From: Cheilinus undulatus | Taxonomy: Eukaryota > Chordata > Actinopteri > Labriformes > Labridae | DNA length: 64,000 nucleotides | Direction: 5' to 3' | Assembly: GCF_018320785.1 (NCBI RefSeq) | Contig: NC_054886.1 | Location: 10,601,207-10,665,206, forward strand | In this document: positions 8,502-23,500 of the stretch, one piece after another | Position numbering within the stretch: the first letter of the stretch is position 1 | How the letters are laid out: the number at the start of each line of letters is the position of its first letter | Program-made: the position numbers and the translations under genes | Notes under the pieces: generated by a model | Database searches by the model: none | What the model saw: only the letters and a program-made list of their open reading frames with translations | What the model was told of the DNA's origin: nothing

Positions 8502-11500
8502 GTGAGTAAAGCATGAACATCGGCTTTCATTTTCTGAGTTTTACCGTTTATTTCACTAACAGCTTCATGGAAAGTTTACTGAGTGGGTTCGGAAATGCCT
8601 CTCATCGTTATGGAGGGAAGACTTCCAAACTACTCAGGAAAAGATCGCAATAATGCTTAATTTGTTTATCGGATGAATCAGAGAAATCAGAGAACATTTT
8701 AAATTTCATTTTATAATAATGTAATTGTTTCTGCTCCATACGGCTGACTTTGCATCTTTATCAGATCCGCACATCAGTCAGAAGGCAGGTTTTTGATTTG
8801 ATAATACTGAATTTAAGCAATGGTAGTTGTAGGATTCATCTGTTTATTTCAGTAGAAACCAGGCGGGAATCTTTAATGTGTAAACCACTGAGACGCCCAC
8901 AAATCCCATGCAGAATAATCGAATATTGCTGCAGTATTCGGCTCACTCCTTCAGTTTGTAAATATGAGTATTAACATGAAGGAACACATTAAAAACTTTT
9001 ATATCTATTAACTTAGACTGGGCCCTTCTGTGCTGCTGCATTCAGCTCTGCAGAATAACAGCAGCCTCTGTGTTTCTGTGTAGGTGTTTGCAGCACATCC
9101 TGGACTGTCACTAAACATCTGTAATTCACATTTTCTGCTGTTAACGACTTTTCCTTTCAGCATGTGACGAAATCAGACCTTTCCTTTATTTTGGCTCCAG
9201 AAACTTCAGAAGTCAGACACTTAAGTTTTTGTGTTTATGGATCACGTGATGACGTGAAGAGGCTGCAAAGTTTGGTTATGACCTGGATCATTCAGTGGCT
9301 GGTAAAGTCAGCGAGGCGTAAATGAGGTTTAATGATTGTATGGAAGCCCATTACTGCCAAAAAGAAAAACAAACAACAACGCAACAACAAATTCAAAGCA
9401 TTGGTGTGGAAAAAATGTCTGGATATCACAAATCATATATATATATTTTTTTTGCTAAAATGTTGATACCACAAGATAGTAAATTATATGAGATAAGAAG
9501 TGGTTATGACAAAAAATAAAGAGAGTATAACCCCATGTGTATGAGATGCTAAGTCAGAGTTATAAGACATTCAGCTTACATTCATAAGATTAATATATAA
9601 AAAATATTATGGCTCATGTCAATCTGTATGGAAAAAGTCTTAATAACAAGCTGAAATGTAAAAATATGAGATAAAATGTGAAATCAGACATCAAAATTCA
9701 GAATTTTGGATAAAAAAATGAAGTTGTGTGATACAAAATGAAATTAAGAGATCAGAGTTCAAAAATATGCGATACAAAATGAAGTTATGGCTTCAGAAAC
9801 CAAAATTATGAGATTAAAAAAATCCAAATTTTGGGGTCAGAGAGCAAAACAGTGCGATCTAAAATAAAATTATGAGTTCAAAATCAGAAATTTTGGGAAA
9901 ATAATTCAAAAATATGTGAAAAAAAAGGAAATTATGAGATCAAACATTCAAAACTATGAGACCAAAAATGAAATGATAAGATATGAAATCAAAATTGTTA
10001 GATCAAAAATGGGGTCATGTGATCCAAAATGAAATAAGGAAGTCAAAGGTAGAAGTTATGAGATCAAAATTTGAAATTTTAAGATCAGAAATTGAAATAA
10101 TGTGGTGGAAAATCCTAAATATAAGACAGTACCAGTAATCCAGCAGATTTATTATGAAATAAAAAGTCACAGGTGTAAGAGGTAAAAATTGAAGTTATTA
10201 GTTTATTATGAAAAAAAATCACAATTGTTAGGTAAAAGACAAAATAATTATTTATTAAAGGATTTAGAAATCAACTTTCTTTTATCCTGATGCACATTTT
10301 CCATCATAATTTGATGTAGCATGTTTTCTTTGAATTAATAATGTCTAATTCTCATACTTTTTTCTAACTGGCATTAATGGGCTGCCATAGTTTGAGGTCC
10401 CAGATCTACAATGAAAATGTCAGACCTCCAGCAGCTGTCAGAGATCAGAGTAAACTCTACCATCTGGTCAGTGATGTTAGATTTTACTGTGTTGTTGTGT
10501 ACCACATGACTTTGTAGTATTTTATGTTAAATTTGACACTTGTTTAAACCTTCTGCAGACGTGCTGCTGTCGGAGGAGAACAGAGTTTTTAACAGTTGCT
10601 GTTGCACAAAGCAGCTTTTGTTGCACATCTGCCGCCCTCGCCATTCCGCCTCATGTGCTGATGTTGTGTTTACTCGTCTTGTAAAGCGGTGGGCGGCGAG
10701 GCACGGGGGAACAGTAAATATCACAGACGGATGCACTCGAGCATCTGAGAGGAAGTCTGACACTGCAGGGAGGTGAAGACGCGTAGATTACTGAGAGGCT
10801 GCAGCTCTTCTTCTGTTTTTAGTTACTAATGTTTACTGATGTTTCAGGGTTCATTTGATCAAATGTCCTCTTATTCTAACATCTAAAGACCAGTCAGATG
10901 ACCAGACTGCAGCTACAAAAAGTCAGATGATGTGGAGTCACTGTTCTGTGATGCAATGATAACATGAACTGATAACTATTTCCACATTCTTCTCCTCCCA
11001 TATTGTCCAAAATATTAGGTACACGTCTTTCTCAAGACGCTTTCCCTAAAGGGCAAGCTGAGAGACACAAACATTTGATTTAAAAAGAGAGTTTACGGGG
11101 CTGAGTTCTAACATTCACTATCATAAATGAAAAGTATGCCACCTACACGTTAAATCATCACGTCTAGACCACATGTAGGAAGGTATTTTTTAAAACAAGG
11201 CCTTAGTCTTCCTGTTGTTCTTTTATATTCACACAAACATCCTTCAGGGTCACAGAAAATGCTCTGTCTGAACCCTGGCAGACACCAAGACCATGTTTAT
11301 ACAATGCACGAACATAAATATGTTTAGTGGTAATCCTTAGTGCTCTGTTTGGATGCACACATCAGTTCCATTTTATGTAAATGATTTAGCTCTATAGGTG
11401 GATGATGTTTAGCTAGGTGTTTTATTCCATGCAGATGACTGAATTTTATTGGCTCGCTGATTCTGATACTGATTTACAAAAGCATGTTTGATTTAAAAAG

Positions 11501-14500
11501 ATCCTTGTGTTACAAGTGGAGACTGGATGTAAATCAGAGTAAAGCACAAATAGTGCCATTAAGAAAGAAAGGTAAAAGAAGCATAAATGTATGACCTCTG
11601 ATTCAGTAAATTTAGAATATGTTCAGTTATATAACCTGGTTATTCATATAGAGGAAATCAAATAATTCTCCTTGGGTAATCAGCTTTATGCCATTTTTGT
11701 GCAGGTGGATGTGTTATATAAATGCAGAAATAAATTAATCAAAGTTCAGGCAGGCCATGGTGTCACTGAGATCAGCTGATCTCATGTAAGCCCACATCAG
11801 CTGACAGCTAGCTGATTCATGCTAAACTTCCTATTCTTAGTGCTTATTGTCACTCACTTTTTACAATCATCCTCCACCCCAGCTCCTCTTTTATCCTGCC
11901 TCTGACTTAATCAGTGTTATTCTGTTGTCATTGATGCCTGCTCTGCTCCGGGGTTTTGCTGCTTCTTTCCTTGCCTCAGGATTTTACTTGTAGGCATATG
12001 AAAGTCAGGAACGTGTGTTGTTCCTGCTTGATGCTTTCCACGTAGGCTTGTGGAAGGGCAGGGGGATCCCAGAACAGTCACAACGACCAAATACAAATAA
12101 CGGAAATAAATGCATAACAATAGCTGCTAATAAAATTAAAATATCAATAACTGGAAACTTTGGTGTTTCTTGGCTAAGTGGTCCTGGCTGAACTCGTGTT
12201 GTAATCACTTACTGAAAGAGAAGCTTTGTGAGTTCTGTGATATAGCTGAAGTGGAAAATGAGTCCTATTTTCTTTGTGCTGTATTGAATATGATGATCTA
12301 ATAGAGTTATTGCTTCATGAATTGGCTTGTCAAAACCCTGAAATACTAACATGGCCCGATGAGCAAAAATTGGACTGGCTGTTTAAATCTGATGTTTGAA
12401 CTTTGGGATTTGTCTCTAAAGCCTGGAAAAGAAGACAACACAGCAAAATCACCAGTGATAAATTAACACAGTGTGTTAAATGTAAGACTAGAAAAGTGTG
12501 CATACAGTATGTGCCTACTCTTTTGAGTGTCAATTAAACACTCTCAAAGTGTTAATATTTTAACATTGTACAGGAAGGTTTCCAACAAAATCATCAGTGT
12601 TTTTCAACTCCCATAGTGTTAAGGAGTTAAAAGTCTGCCGTCTGCAGAATTGTTTAACAAGAATAAAGGATACCCAGCAGAGATGGTGCGAGCCCATGTG
12701 GGTGGGACATATGATCGTATAGGCTAAAGCTAAGTGTGGCTAGCCGCTAGCTACCCACTACACCCATGGTGGAGGCGATTTCAGTCCAGCTTCTCTCTTT
12801 GTCAGTTTGACTGTGGATTGTTTTACAGTAATTATAGTATAAATACTCATTTTGTCGCCACAAAACAGGAAGTTGCTCCTCTATTTCTGACGTCCATCCA
12901 AGGCCGATTTGGGGCAAGATTTGCCTCCCCCGATGTTCATGGGGTTGTATCCCGAGAGGAGCCTTGTCACAAACGACTGTTTGCCTGAATAATCCTCATG
13001 TGTGTGGTATCACCACGATTGTTTTACTGCTCCAAATTGCATCGTAGTTTCCGAAATCCCGAATCATAAATATCAAACACGTTTGATATAGACGATTCTA
13101 GGTCGTAGTGCCTCTGAAGAAGTACCCACAACAACCAATGAAAGCGAGCGGATGGGGTAGCGTCACAGCCGGATTATATGTACTTTCCCCACTTACAACC
13201 ATAAACACAACTTTAACTTAATTCCAGCCAGGATTTCATCCAGAGTCCTTCCCATGCTTTATTTTCTTTACCTGTAACGCATGCCAGGGCAGCCTGTTGC
13301 GGAGGGACAGCAAGAGGGTATCAACAGACATCCATGTTTGTTTGTTCTGAAGTCACATGATCACCGAGGTTGTTGGCAGGTCAGCAGGTGTGTGGTCTCC
13401 AGTGATCTGACAGTCTGGCTAAGTCGTCTAGTGTGTTCGTTCAGAGAATTAAAGATGAAAAATCTTTTGAAATTGCCCTTATATCTGTGGTCTCACATGG
13501 TTTTAAAATCGTTTCAAATTTAAAAATTGTGTAGTGTGTGGCCGGCCTAACTTTATGCATCATTAAGTTTATGTTTAATATCATCACCATGGCCGTGTTT
13601 GTTGTGCTTCCTCCTTTGGTCAGCTTGCTTCCTGATTGGCTATTGCTTTGTTCCACATGACAATTCTGCTTGTTCCTGCAGCTGTCTAAAGGATTTGTTT
13701 TAGAATTTCGGATTGGAAATACTGAACATGGTTGATATTTACAGTCTGGTTTTCGCTTCATTATGAAATGTCCTGAACAAACATGTTCAAACAGGATCTT
13801 ATGGATGTGATGGAGACATGTAGAGTGACAGGCTGCACATGAAAGAGCACCCATGCAGTACCAGTTTCCAGACTTTGGTCCACACCAGGACTTGAACCAG
13901 CCATCTTTTGGTTCCTAGCCCTAGTCAGAGCTAGATCTACGGCTGCTGTTATTAAGGATAATTCTGGTTTGTCAGAGCTTTAATTACAGCCTGTTTCATT
14001 GTCAGATGGGCTCATATTGATGTTAAGTGTTATTATCATAACAGTCATGATATTATAATTAAGTAAGCCATGATTATGCTGTAAGTGTTTCTGGTTTCAG
14101 TGTGAATAAACAGATCTGGAGCAGAGGGCAGGTTGGTCACAGCTCAGCGAAATGCTTCATCATTTTCCCAGAATGTTGTCAGACTTCTTTTGAGACGATT
14201 AGACGTGTTTTTTTGCAGGAGTCTGAGGAACAACAGGCATGGTTTCTGCTCCAAAGGGAGTGAATGGTTTGGTTGTGTTCTCATTTTTGGGACCATCACC
14301 ATCTTTTTGTTGGTTCTTTTAACTCCTCAGCCCAGGCAGATCCAAACTGAAGCACACAAGTTGCTTTATGCAGTTTAATAAGGACCATTAAGGAAGAAGG
14401 TGTAGCACCTTATTAGACTGTCAAAGTCCAGTACATCACTAAAACATTTCTGGTCCTTATCTGAGATCACTGACCTTTACCTGTGGAGCACTAGTGACTC

Positions 14501-17500
14501 ATGTTTCACTTCCTTTTAGGTTCTTTATTCCTGTTCAAGTGTTTCTATACTTATACAAGTACATGTTGTCCTCAGGGTCAAAAATGTCAGCTTTAGGCTT
14601 CCTTTCAGGAAAACATTTCCCTACAAACTAAGCATTAGCGAGTAAATTCATTATGCAGTGATCTGACTAGAGCTCTGATTTCAGGAAAGAGAAGGTGATT
14701 CAACTTGGGAAAGATCAACATGTGAAGGAGACTCCAGTAAGGTGTTTTTGTTCCTGCAAAGAATGTCAATAAAACCAGTTATTTCTGTATCAGTAGTGAA
14801 ACTGTGGTTGAAACAGTGTCTGGTGTTTGAATCTCTGTCTGACCCTCTGAGCTTCCATCAGACAGAAAACAGAACAAAAACAACGTGCTGTGGATTTAAA
14901 GTCTTACTGGATAAATGTTCAAATCTCTGGTTATTAAATAATAAAGCCTCGTCTCTCCTCAGCCTGGAGCTGCTCGGATTTACATCTTATACATGAAAAC
15001 ACAGTTGTTTTATAATTTTGAGCATGCACAGTCCTGTGATGTTGGTCAGTTTTAAGAGATAAACGTGTAAATATTCGACAATCTGTGGACCTTCTGTCTA
15101 CGCTGTGAGCTCAAGCATCCGTCTTTTCTCCGTTATTTTTAGAGGCTTCTATCTGCTAAGACAGGAGAGTATTTAGCAGACATACCGTAGAGTCTGATTG
15201 TAAATCTCCGTCTACTGTGGAGGCTAAAATAGGATGCTGTACTGAACGGCTGTGGGTCAGTGGAAGAGCTGGTGGGGAGGGTTGGAGGAAGAAACGGGCC
15301 AACCTGGTCCTGGTGTGGGATATTGGTCTGATCCAGACTCACATAGCTAGATCAGGGCTCTGACAAACCCTTAAAGCAGGTCAGTTCTATCCTACAGACA
15401 GTATGAGCCCTATGTCACTGCTTTCTGCTCTGTGGTTGGTCTGTGCTTAGCATACAGGAGGCTAACAGACACTAGTAAGAAAACTGTAATGATATGATAA
15501 AGGGACTTAATACATCATATTGACAGCTCATTGAATTAAACAGGCATCAGGGGTAGATGCTGCGACAGAAGGTAGAGACACTAGATGGAGATGCGGAGAA
15601 GAGTCTGACCAGTGAGATTTTGGTTGGCTGAGAGGTTTGAGTTGTGACGTTTTTATTAACATGACAAAGCAAGACAAAAAAAGCTACAGGGACTGTTTAA
15701 CTAAATCGTCGCTTTTTTTGTCTCTTGTCCCTCCACATGGCAGAAATGATTAGTGATGACTGTAAAAATCCAGGCCGATACTGATCCTGATGTTTTGCCA
15801 TTAACTGTTGTTACTTGCAGTTTCTCTTCTTATCCAGGATCCAAGAAGCTTGTGTCCTCATCAAAATAGCAATCCTTGTACTGGGATGTAATGATAGCGA
15901 TGCAGAAAAAAGGATCAGACTCTATTTTTTTTATCTTTTGCTAACTGTTGCATGTATTTGTGAATGTTGTTTTATCTTTATGGAGGTTGTATTGTATGCA
16001 TGTGTGAGGCTTATATGTGTCTGTGTACCTTTTATGTAGCTTTTTCTTGACTTGGTTCGATCCAGGCGGCAGTAGTGGGCTGAGTCAACTAGAATGTTTT
16101 TTTTACTTTTTACTTTTTTTATAAGCTCCCTCTTTTATATTACTGTGTCCAGACCTGTGTCTGCAACACACAAGTGTAAAAACTACTCCTTGCACTTGAA
16201 ATCAGGGTGTTCGCAGGGTCTTAAAAAGTCTTAAAAGTTTATAAATCATTTCAGTAAAAATGAAGTTTTTTTTGATAGTATGAGTCTTAAATGCCAGACA
16301 ATGAGGTCTTAAATTTTTGAACCTTTTTAACTGTTCATTTTAACCATGAGGCTATATAACAGTTTTTCTGCATTTATGTTTTTATTCTATTATATTTTAA
16401 TCACACCTGAGATTCTTTTGGCTCTCTGCCAGATCTGATGTTACTCAGCGTGCATGTGTTCTGGCATGTTGAGTTGTCAGTTCAAAGCTCCATAGTGTCT
16501 GGAGCACGTGCTGTATGCATTGAAAGCAGACACAACAGGTGATAAAATTCAGCAATGGTCACTCTGGTTTTACCTGGAAAGTTTGAAACACCTTCCTTAT
16601 AATTGATATTAGCTTAGTAAGCTCGTATGCACAGCCCACCCAGACTCATGGAAATGAATTATTAAAATAATGCAACTTAACTACAGTGAGCTACGGCTCT
16701 TCAGCTCCAAAGTGATCATGGACACATCGGTGCAGTGATCACAGGGCTGAACAATTTGCAAATATAATCTAATTGCAATTTTTTTCCCCCAATTTTGCAA
16801 TTGCAATTTAATATATGATTATTTTTAGGTTCGTTATCTAATACATTTTTCAATAAAGACAAAAAATAAATTATTCTGTATTATGACTGAAACAATATTA
16901 GATAGAATATACCATGGCAAAACGATTTAAAACAAATATCTAATTGCAATTATTTTGGCTCATATTGCAAATTTGCTATCAATTGTTTTATTGAAGGGAT
17001 GATCATTTTCATGCCAATCTCGTTTTAAATAAGAAAAATATATTCATTTGTAAAACAGGGATTTTTATTCTAAAGAAAATGGAATTATTGCATAATGTGC
17101 ATAAAATGTCTGCAAAAAAGTATGAAACTAGTATTCTGACACATTTCAAGTTCAAAAAATATTGCAGTTTTGCAATTTTTAAATTGCAGCATCCCATATT
17201 GCGATTTATTCTAATTTGCCAATAACTGCCCAGCCCGAGATCACATCAGTGGATCAAAGGATATTGTAGATATTTTGAAATGGGCAATAATAATTTGCCA
17301 TTTTTGCTCAAAACCTAAACATGTGCTGTTCTACTTTGAAGTTCAGTTGAAGAGCAAAATGTGTAAAAAAGTATCTTAAGACTAAAGTATGGCAACTCAA
17401 GGTCGTATAACAAAAAAACCCCTCTGTTGTCTACCTAATGATATCAAACTGAGGTTTTTTTGCTTAATTCTGATATCAAAATTCACTAAGAAAGCCTAAT

Positions 17501-20500
17501 TTGCATACAACAGTAAGAAATAGTATTGGCATTTTCTTTTCTCCATTGCTATATTTTTTTCACATAATCAGCACAAAAAATACAAAACCATGTCACAAAT
17601 GAAAAGGGTTTGAAATAGTGGTGGGCAATATGGAAAAAAAAAATCATATCACGATTTTTTTTATGGCCGGATGACGATCTTGGTTAAACATTTATTTTCC
17701 TGCATTCTGATCTCTTCTGTCTTCTGGAACCGATTTCTAAGTTTTCTGCACCACTTTAGAATTATTATGTGTGTCTTCGTCTGTTTATTAAGCACATTTT
17801 GACACTTTGATTTGCATTTTAAAGTATATGGTCTTTAAAAAGAATCCCTGCAGCTGAAGCTTTAACCCCTTAAAGCCTGAAAACACAAATAATAGCCAGA
17901 AAATTCTAATTTTTTGGAACTGAAATGTTCATTTAACTTTCTACTGAAATTTTGAAAAATCAAAATTTTGATAAAATTTAGCAATTATATTTTTAGTATC
18001 TCATTTTATTCATTAGGTGTTTTTGGTAACTGATAATCCACTTGAGGGCATTTTTATCATTTATCAGATTGTATTCAGAAGTTTTTTTTTTGAGTAATTT
18101 ATTGAGCATGTTGATTAGATAGAGGTATCATAATGTATGTATCAAATATGCGACAACAGGCGTTAAGGGGTTAAACAAGTAGCCTGTTCATACAGTATGC
18201 AATTTAACATCACATTTACGTCAGCCTTGTTTACACGCTGCCAAATAAAGAAAATATAAATATGAAACACATTTGATGAATTTTTGAGATGTGGTCATGC
18301 AGTTAAGTAGTGACTGGATGTTATTTTAACACAATTTTGATTTTTATTTAAAAAGGTTGTGTATATATTGATTTACTGTTCTGAATAAGGCTGTGATGAG
18401 CAGTGACATAAACATGTCACAATGGCACCTGTCTGCTACTTACAATGAAGGAGAGAAGAGGAGGAAAGGCAGGATTACGTGCTGCAGCAGTATGAATGTA
18501 GGCCAAAGAAATGCATGTTAATCAATGATTATACTGATTAAAACATTTTCTAATGATGATCCTTGTCTGGACCTCACGGACATCACGGCAAAGAGCGAGA
18601 AGTAGCAGAGCCGATCCTACGATAAAACAGATTAAGCAGATCGCCAATACATTCTATTTCTTCACGATCCGAGATCGTCTTATCGCGCACCCCTAGTTTG
18701 AAATTAAAGATGCAGTAGGGTCTTGAAAAACACGAAGAGGATCTTAAAAAGATCTAAAAAAGTATTAAATTTAAACTAAGATTATCTGCATATACCCTGG
18801 AAATAGCAATTTATTCAGCACAGTTTACATAATTGTAGTTATTGTATGTTTGCACACTGTGTTATTGTTGTTCTGGCTCTTGATGTCTGACCTGCAAAAG
18901 GACTACAGATGTGAATTAGAAGTTTTGCTAACTCTGGCATGTTTACATTTGTCTTTTGGGCTTTTCATTAATGTGCTCTGTCCCTTTTAAATAAATTAGT
19001 TTATTAATAAATGTGTAAAACAGGTTTCATGGCTCTTACTGAGGGGATCACGTGAGCAGCTGATGAATTCAATGCTCTGACTTCTCTCGTCAGCTGTTCA
19101 AATGGAGAGAGCAGTGTGATGGTGTTTTCAGACTAACTGCTATGCAGTTAAAGTTACAGGGAGATTGTAGATGGAGACAAATGTCTCAGGTGTTTGTTTT
19201 TGCAGGTGCGAGTACGCTATGTGGACTGTTTACAGGGTCCCATTATTTTTATGGCCAATTGGAGCCACATCAGAGATGCTACGTGCTGCAAACTTGTTGC
19301 TAATCTGGACAGACAGCTGGAGGTTGCATGCAGTGAAAACATGTCAGACTCTCTTTCATTGCTGTCATAGTTTAGCTGTTTCTCTCACAACTGCATGAGT
19401 TCAGACTTTTACAGTGAGAATGCTGATAGTAAAATTACAATAAAACTGCAGTTTATCAATCAGCAGCCTGAATGAGAAGAAGGCAAAGGTGCAGCTTATA
19501 CAACTGCAGTGTGCTTGTTTTTGCTGCCATGTTTGTGGGTAAAAGGAAGCTACACCTGGTTGGTGAAGCTTCCTGGTCTGCTCACTGATTGGCTGTTGTG
19601 AGTTATTGATACCAGGGTAGTACAGATGTTGTCAGAGAACAGCAGAATGATTATATTAATACTACACACTTGAGGATTATTAGAATAAAATTAGAATATG
19701 ATGAAAAAGTGCAATATTTTTTGTCTCTGTTTTCTGAAAGTGAAACCCATATTTTATATAGACTTGTTGCACATAGAGTGTGTGTAAAAAGTCTACATAG
19801 TAAATGGGTTTCACTTTCAGAAAACAGTGACAAAAAATATTGAACTTTTTCATCATATTCTGATTTTTTGAGATGCACCTGTATAATCAGTTGCAATGAG
19901 TCTTGAATCAGGCTGCACCCCCTGATCTTTGGGTGGGTGAATCTGACCTGCCATCTAGTGTGTTAGCTGTTTTAGATACTGCTCTCGGTTTCATCTTCAG
20001 ACTCTCGTGCAAGGGCGTGCAGGAAGTAGAGCGGCGGCGAGGCGTCAAAATCAAAGAGGAGATCTAAAGGCAGAGAGCGCTAAGCTGTCTGTAGGTGTTT
20101 GAGGTCATTAGGAGTTAAAGAGAGTGAGTGGGTGGATGCTGTGAGAATATGCTGCTTCTGATTTTATGTTTAAGGATAAAGATAACTTTCTCTGGTATGT
20201 TTGGAGATGTGGCAGCCATGATGACAAACTCATTTTCTGAAGATAAAAGGAAAACAGGGACGCATGCTGGGCTAATTATATCTGCTGCCTCGACTCTGCT
20301 CCTGGCTCGGCTCCCAACGATGAAAAGGGAAGTTTTTATAAAGTTGAACATGGACCAGTTGGACGAGAACGTTTGTAGATCTGAGACTTCACTACAGACT
20401 AGCTCCAGTCCAAGAATATGTGGTGCTACAGCTGTCGAGCAGCCAGCCTCCCACACGACCTGAAACGACCCTGAAAAAACACAGTCAGACACCAGACTTG

Positions 20501-23500
20501 TTTACTCACTATCAGAAGAAGAGGAAGTGTTTTTCCTTTTTTTAAGATAATTGGAGACGTGAGGTACTCTAAAAACTCACCAAACTGAGGTGGAGCTCTC
20601 AGAAGTTAGAGATAACCCATCAGAAAAAAACATGCCATCAGATATATCTCCCTCAAACTGACCTGCTTCAGCTCATTTCTGCTTGCTGTTTCTTTTTCTT
20701 CATTCTGTCAACACCTCGTTGAACTTTTGGCATGTTGAAGTGCCGACTGTCACCACACAACAGCCACAGTTTCACTGGTTTGTAGCCCGTCTGGCTCACC
20801 AAATTGAGGTTAATTAGCTGTGGATTATATCCAAACTTAGAGGCCGACTAACTGACAATCCTGCTCCCGCTTACAGGGTGCAGGAATCTTTTGTGATGTA
20901 ATTTGTCACACTTTATACACACTTTATTAAAAAAACGACCTTTATACTTCAGCACTGTAAATTAAAATCAGTAAAAGCTTTTGAAAGATTCTCTCAAAAA
21001 TAATTCACGTGCATTATTTAAATAAACTATTTAGGAACTTAATATTTCTTAAATTTTAAATGTATTCACTCATTTATGTACTGAAAGGTTTTGCTATTGT
21101 TTAAGTAGATTGCTCAATAGGTAAAAAAGCTTTAATGCTTTGGAGGAGTAGCTAATCCCAGAACGAGGCTTAGAAATGTAACCTAACTTGTCCACGCAAA
21201 ATTCAAAATGGCACACCTGTTGATTTGGCGACATGGGTCCAAGAGGCTTTTTGTAAGTCTTAGCATGATATGTCAGCCTGTCAAATTTCATAATCCTATG
21301 TTGAATGTGCTTTATAGGGGCTGAATTTTGAAATATTGTAGGGGGCACCATCGAGCTATTTAGCCATCACACCAACAGAAACCTGTAATTTCTCCACTGG
21401 GCGAATGTTTACAAAAATACATGACAGTACAAGAGATTCAAGCCCTTAAAGAAAAAAAACACCTTCCTGTCACATAGTGAAAAATTGACCCCCATGGAAA
21501 TGCTTTCAGTCCCAAATCATTTAACTTTGCAAGATAGCATAAAGACAATTTGGAAAAGGATGTTGATATCCCATTTTGATTGTGATTTTATGAACCTTGT
21601 AGGGATTTTCCCTCTTGTTGAGTAAGAGTATTTTCCTGTACCATTGTGAGACGTCCAGCTCTGAGGAGCTGTTGTAACCAAAATATTGGAGCTTTGTAAA
21701 TCAACAGAATAATTTAATTTCTCAAAAGTCTGTTCTAACTGTAAACCAAATATAAAGTCAATGTTCTGAGCATCCTCGGAGCAGTTTGTCCTAGAATGAT
21801 CTATGAAAAGGCTACTGCATCCCATTTTAACAGGAAATTAAAAATGGCACACTTCCTTCTGCTTTGGCATGAAACATACGCTTGCACCAATGAACCATTC
21901 AGCCATTCTCACTGCATCATTCATCTCCTTTTGCCTGTGGGCATTACTGTGCCAAGTTTCATGCCTCTAAGACTGTGTTAAGTCCCCAACTAAGATACTT
22001 CTTGTTTCATGGTGAAACAAATAATCGCCATGGTGGCAGCCTTGGATGTGGTGTCATGGCATTTATAGTGGTGCATGGTGAAGGTCTTGGGATGTACCTG
22101 CACAAATTTGTGTTGGATGTGATCAACCTTTAATCAAAGAGAATTTAAGGCACCAAGACAGAAGTTACTTCCTGTTGATAGTAGGAAGCAGTCTGGCTTG
22201 GTCAAAAAGTTTGGCTGTGCATGCTTAGAGTTAGGATGGCATGTAAGAGTCATTTAAGAAATAAAAATATATAGAGAGGAGCCATTAATTTTTGAGAGAA
22301 AAAAAAAAACTAAAAAACTAAAAGTACTAAATTTAAGAAGAAAAAAAATCTAAATATTCAAGATTAAAAAGTGAAAAATTTTGACGTTAGAACCCCTGGA
22401 AATACAGAGTTAATAAAGTCAGAAATTTACAACATTATAGAGTTTTAAATTTGCAAGAAATAAACTCTGGATATAGGTTTTAAAAGTTCTTAATTTATAA
22501 GACAATACTCAAAATTTTGAAGTTAAAAAAGCCATAAATTTTGGCTTCATAAATTCAAAAATATCAAGTTTGTTAAGTAGGAAAATTTTGACATTATGAA
22601 GTCATAAATCTACAAGAAATTGAATCTTCTGCAATCTTCAACCCCAAAACCACAAAAGTATTTTAAACTGATAAAATAGGAAGGAATTTATTGAGTTTTC
22701 AGGCGTGTTAAAGCCACCAAAAATGGATTTTTAGGGCAAAAGAATAATACCCTTGCATTCCAAGAAAGTTGGAACTAAACAGCCATTATTATTATTCATA
22801 TGAAAATATTTCAAACATGTCTTCCTTTCTCATCCTTGTCATCAGACCTCCTTTTTCTCTTGATGTTTCCATTTTATTTTGAATTTATGAATGTTATATA
22901 ATATCCAATCCTTTTCACCATGTTTTTAATGCCCCCATGCCACAGTTTCACCCTGAAGGTGAATAAACGAGGCGATAATAAGAATTACGAGTCTCTTGTC
23001 TGCCATCTTTGAGATGCATTCATGCGTCTGTTCTTCTGCAGGCTGCTTCTCTCTGCAGGAATGTCCGATCCTCCGCCTTCACTGGAAACAGAGGAGCTTT
23101 GAGACGAGCAGGACTGTGACTTTATAACCCAAAATGCCAGGCGCTGTGACTCATAGCGTGCGTTTTTTCACCGTGATTTCTTCGTGTTTGCTCAGTGGTT
23201 GTGTGGAGCGATGCAGGCCGAGTATTAACCAGAATTCCAGTAAATTGGATGCGGATCAAATTCCTACTTCCCATGAGCTGTTGCCAAACAGCGATGAGTC
23301 ACCCACAGCGTTGGCTTGAAACCGAAGAATGAAAACAAGAAAAGCAGACGTTCGGAGGAAGGAGCAGGGGAGCAGGGGAGCATGCACATGCGTGTGCAGG
23401 TGTGCTCTTTGTATAGATGTCATTTGTTTTAACATGGATTTATTAATAATCTGGATTTAACTGCTCTGAGCTCCGTTTATTGATCAGAAGTTTAAAATGG

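Noticed and set aside
8310..8516. Upstream 68-codon frame overlapping EML3 exon 1
   Set aside because: Different frame from the EML3 start and runs through the donor. Possibly only a chance frame in the 5' UTR.
11767..11784. 18-bp perfect palindrome TGAGATCAGCTGATCTCA
   Set aside because: Short self-complementary word without loop, next to related CAGCTGA words. Such sequences are frequent in repeats and no function can be argued.
13441..13854. 137-codon minus-strand frame
   Set aside because: It overlaps the interspersed repeat shared with the 26.9-kb region, so it is probably repeat-derived and not a gene.
20115..20492. Overlapping frames of 125 (minus) and 111 (plus) codons
   Set aside because: Mutually antisense, no recognised motif, no splice context. 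Likely chance opening in a relatively GC-balanced intron stretch.
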